From assembly GCA_023144075.1 (NCBI GenBank), contig JAGLGJ010000015.1, positions 1-12,576 of the forward strand: 12,576 bases of DNA, written 5' to 3'. The DNA comes from Candidatus Bathyarchaeota archaeon. GTDB lineage: Archaea; Thermoproteota; Bathyarchaeia; 40CM-2-53-6; RBG-13-38-9. A model generated the notes under the pieces. The model was not told the DNA's origin and ran no database searches. It worked only from the letters and a program-made list of their open reading frames with translations. The position numbers and the translations under genes were made by a program. Position 1 is the first letter of the stretch. Each line of letters opens with the position of its first letter. This document shows positions 12,204-12,576 of the stretch, in pieces.

Positions 12204-12576
12204 GTGTCTATTAGACGCCCAGAAACAGCTATTGATGATATTAAGAAAGTTATCAAAAACCAAGTAGATGTTTTCACGAAAGAAATGTATGGGATAATTA
12301 GTGCTGGTGGAGAAGGTGTAAGATTAAGGCCAAGAACATTGGAATTGCCAAAGCCTATGATTGAAATAGGCTCTTCTAAGCAACCGATTATGTATTGGAG
12401 CTTGCTCCCTATGATTCTGGGAGGTATATCGCACTTTATAATAGGTGTAAGATATGGGGCGAGTAAAATCATTCAAGCCTTTGGAACAGGAGAGAAGTTA
12501 AGCAAAGAGTTTGATAGGGAGATCATTATTGACTATATTGAAGAGCCTAAACCACTCGGACGAGCTGGATTTATCA
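12204..12576 (+). CDS. Sugar-phosphate nucleotidyltransferase, 5' part (runs off the window)
   Basis: The visible 124 codons begin a sugar nucleotidyltransferase. The signature MYGIISAGGEGVRLRP (28-43) is followed by ELPKPMIEIG, and the visible part ends EEPKPLGRAGF. The typical motif is GGxGTRLRPLT; here Val replaces Thr and Arg replaces Leu. About 27 residues precede the usual N-terminal strand, unlike standard glucose-1-phosphate enzymes. GTG 12204 is chosen because AAAGGTG (12191-12197) sits 6 nt before it; GTG 12195 and ATG 12285 are in-frame alternatives. The product activates a sugar-1-phosphate with a nucleotide, and the sugar is not decided by the visible part. Its place after the trehalose gene makes supply of NDP-glucose one reasonable idea. 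Confidence 0.85.
   Translation, partial: MSIRRPETAIDDIKKVIKNQVDVFTKEMYGIISAGGEGVRLRPRTLELPKPMIEIGSSKQPIMYWSLLPMILGGISHFIIGVRYGASKIIQAFGTGEKLSKEFDREIIIDYIEEPKPLGRAGFI

Noticed and set aside
1..12576. CRISPR arrays, insertion sequences or integrase genes
   Set aside because: No regularly spaced repeats, transposase motifs or terminal inverted repeats were seen on either strand.

Overview
This window looks like chromosomal DNA from an archaeon. It is AT-rich (roughly a third G+C by eye) and carries several archaeal hallmarks: a diphthamide-biosynthesis methyltransferase (Dph5), an archaeal CTP-dependent riboflavin kinase with an N-terminal DNA-binding domain (RbkR type), a RibL-type FAD synthetase, a DUF357 protein, a tRNA gene broken by two BHB-type introns, and genes whose TATA box lies about 27 bp upstream of the start codon, as expected for leaderless mRNAs. 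The intron-rich tRNA, a stand-alone URO-D/MtaA-like methyltransferase and a trehalose synthase-phosphatase fusion would fit a Bathyarchaeia-like or other TACK-lineage archaeon. That lineage is an inference; the domain Archaea is much safer.

Layout. 1-2500: flavin and translation genes. ribK/rbkR (+) converges on a tightly coupled minus-strand operon dph5 - DUF357 - ribL, so the last two steps of FAD synthesis sit tail to tail. 2513-2633: a tRNA-Lys(CTT) gene with a 25-nt intron at 9/10 and a 19-nt intron at 30/31, and none at the usual 37/38 site. 2634-3690: a small accessory stretch with hairpins, a ribbon-helix-helix regulator (+) and a convergent orphan protein (-). 3691-5655: a divergent pair, a URO-D-like methyltransferase (-) and a family-4 uracil-DNA glycosylase (+) that has His where a cluster Cys is expected. 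5840-7505: a bacterial-type cofactor-dependent phosphoglycerate mutase (+) converging on a beta-hydroxyacid dehydrogenase (-).

7615-8917 is the most interesting block: a compact minus-strand operon of four small redox proteins in the order Rieske ferredoxin, glutaredoxin (CPWC), ferredoxin:thioredoxin reductase catalytic subunit (CPC/CPC/CWC) and a second Rieske ferredoxin. The genes overlap or nearly touch. No thioredoxin and no FTR variable subunit is present. I read it as a candidate disulfide-reduction relay in which a Rieske protein may feed, or take electrons from, an FTR-glutaredoxin pair.

9180-12576: a plus-strand osmotic-stress/sugar block. It starts with a 730-residue trehalose-6-phosphate synthase/phosphatase fusion with a textbook leaderless promoter, then a five-helix membrane protein resembling the transmembrane part of small-conductance mechanosensitive channels, then the 5' part of a sugar nucleotidyltransferase that runs off the window. 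The nucleotidyltransferase could supply the NDP-sugar used by the fusion enzyme.

No CRISPR array, insertion sequence, rRNA or prophage gene was seen. No gene-free stretch exceeds about 300 bases; the longest are 2634-2898 and 8918-9179, both described below.
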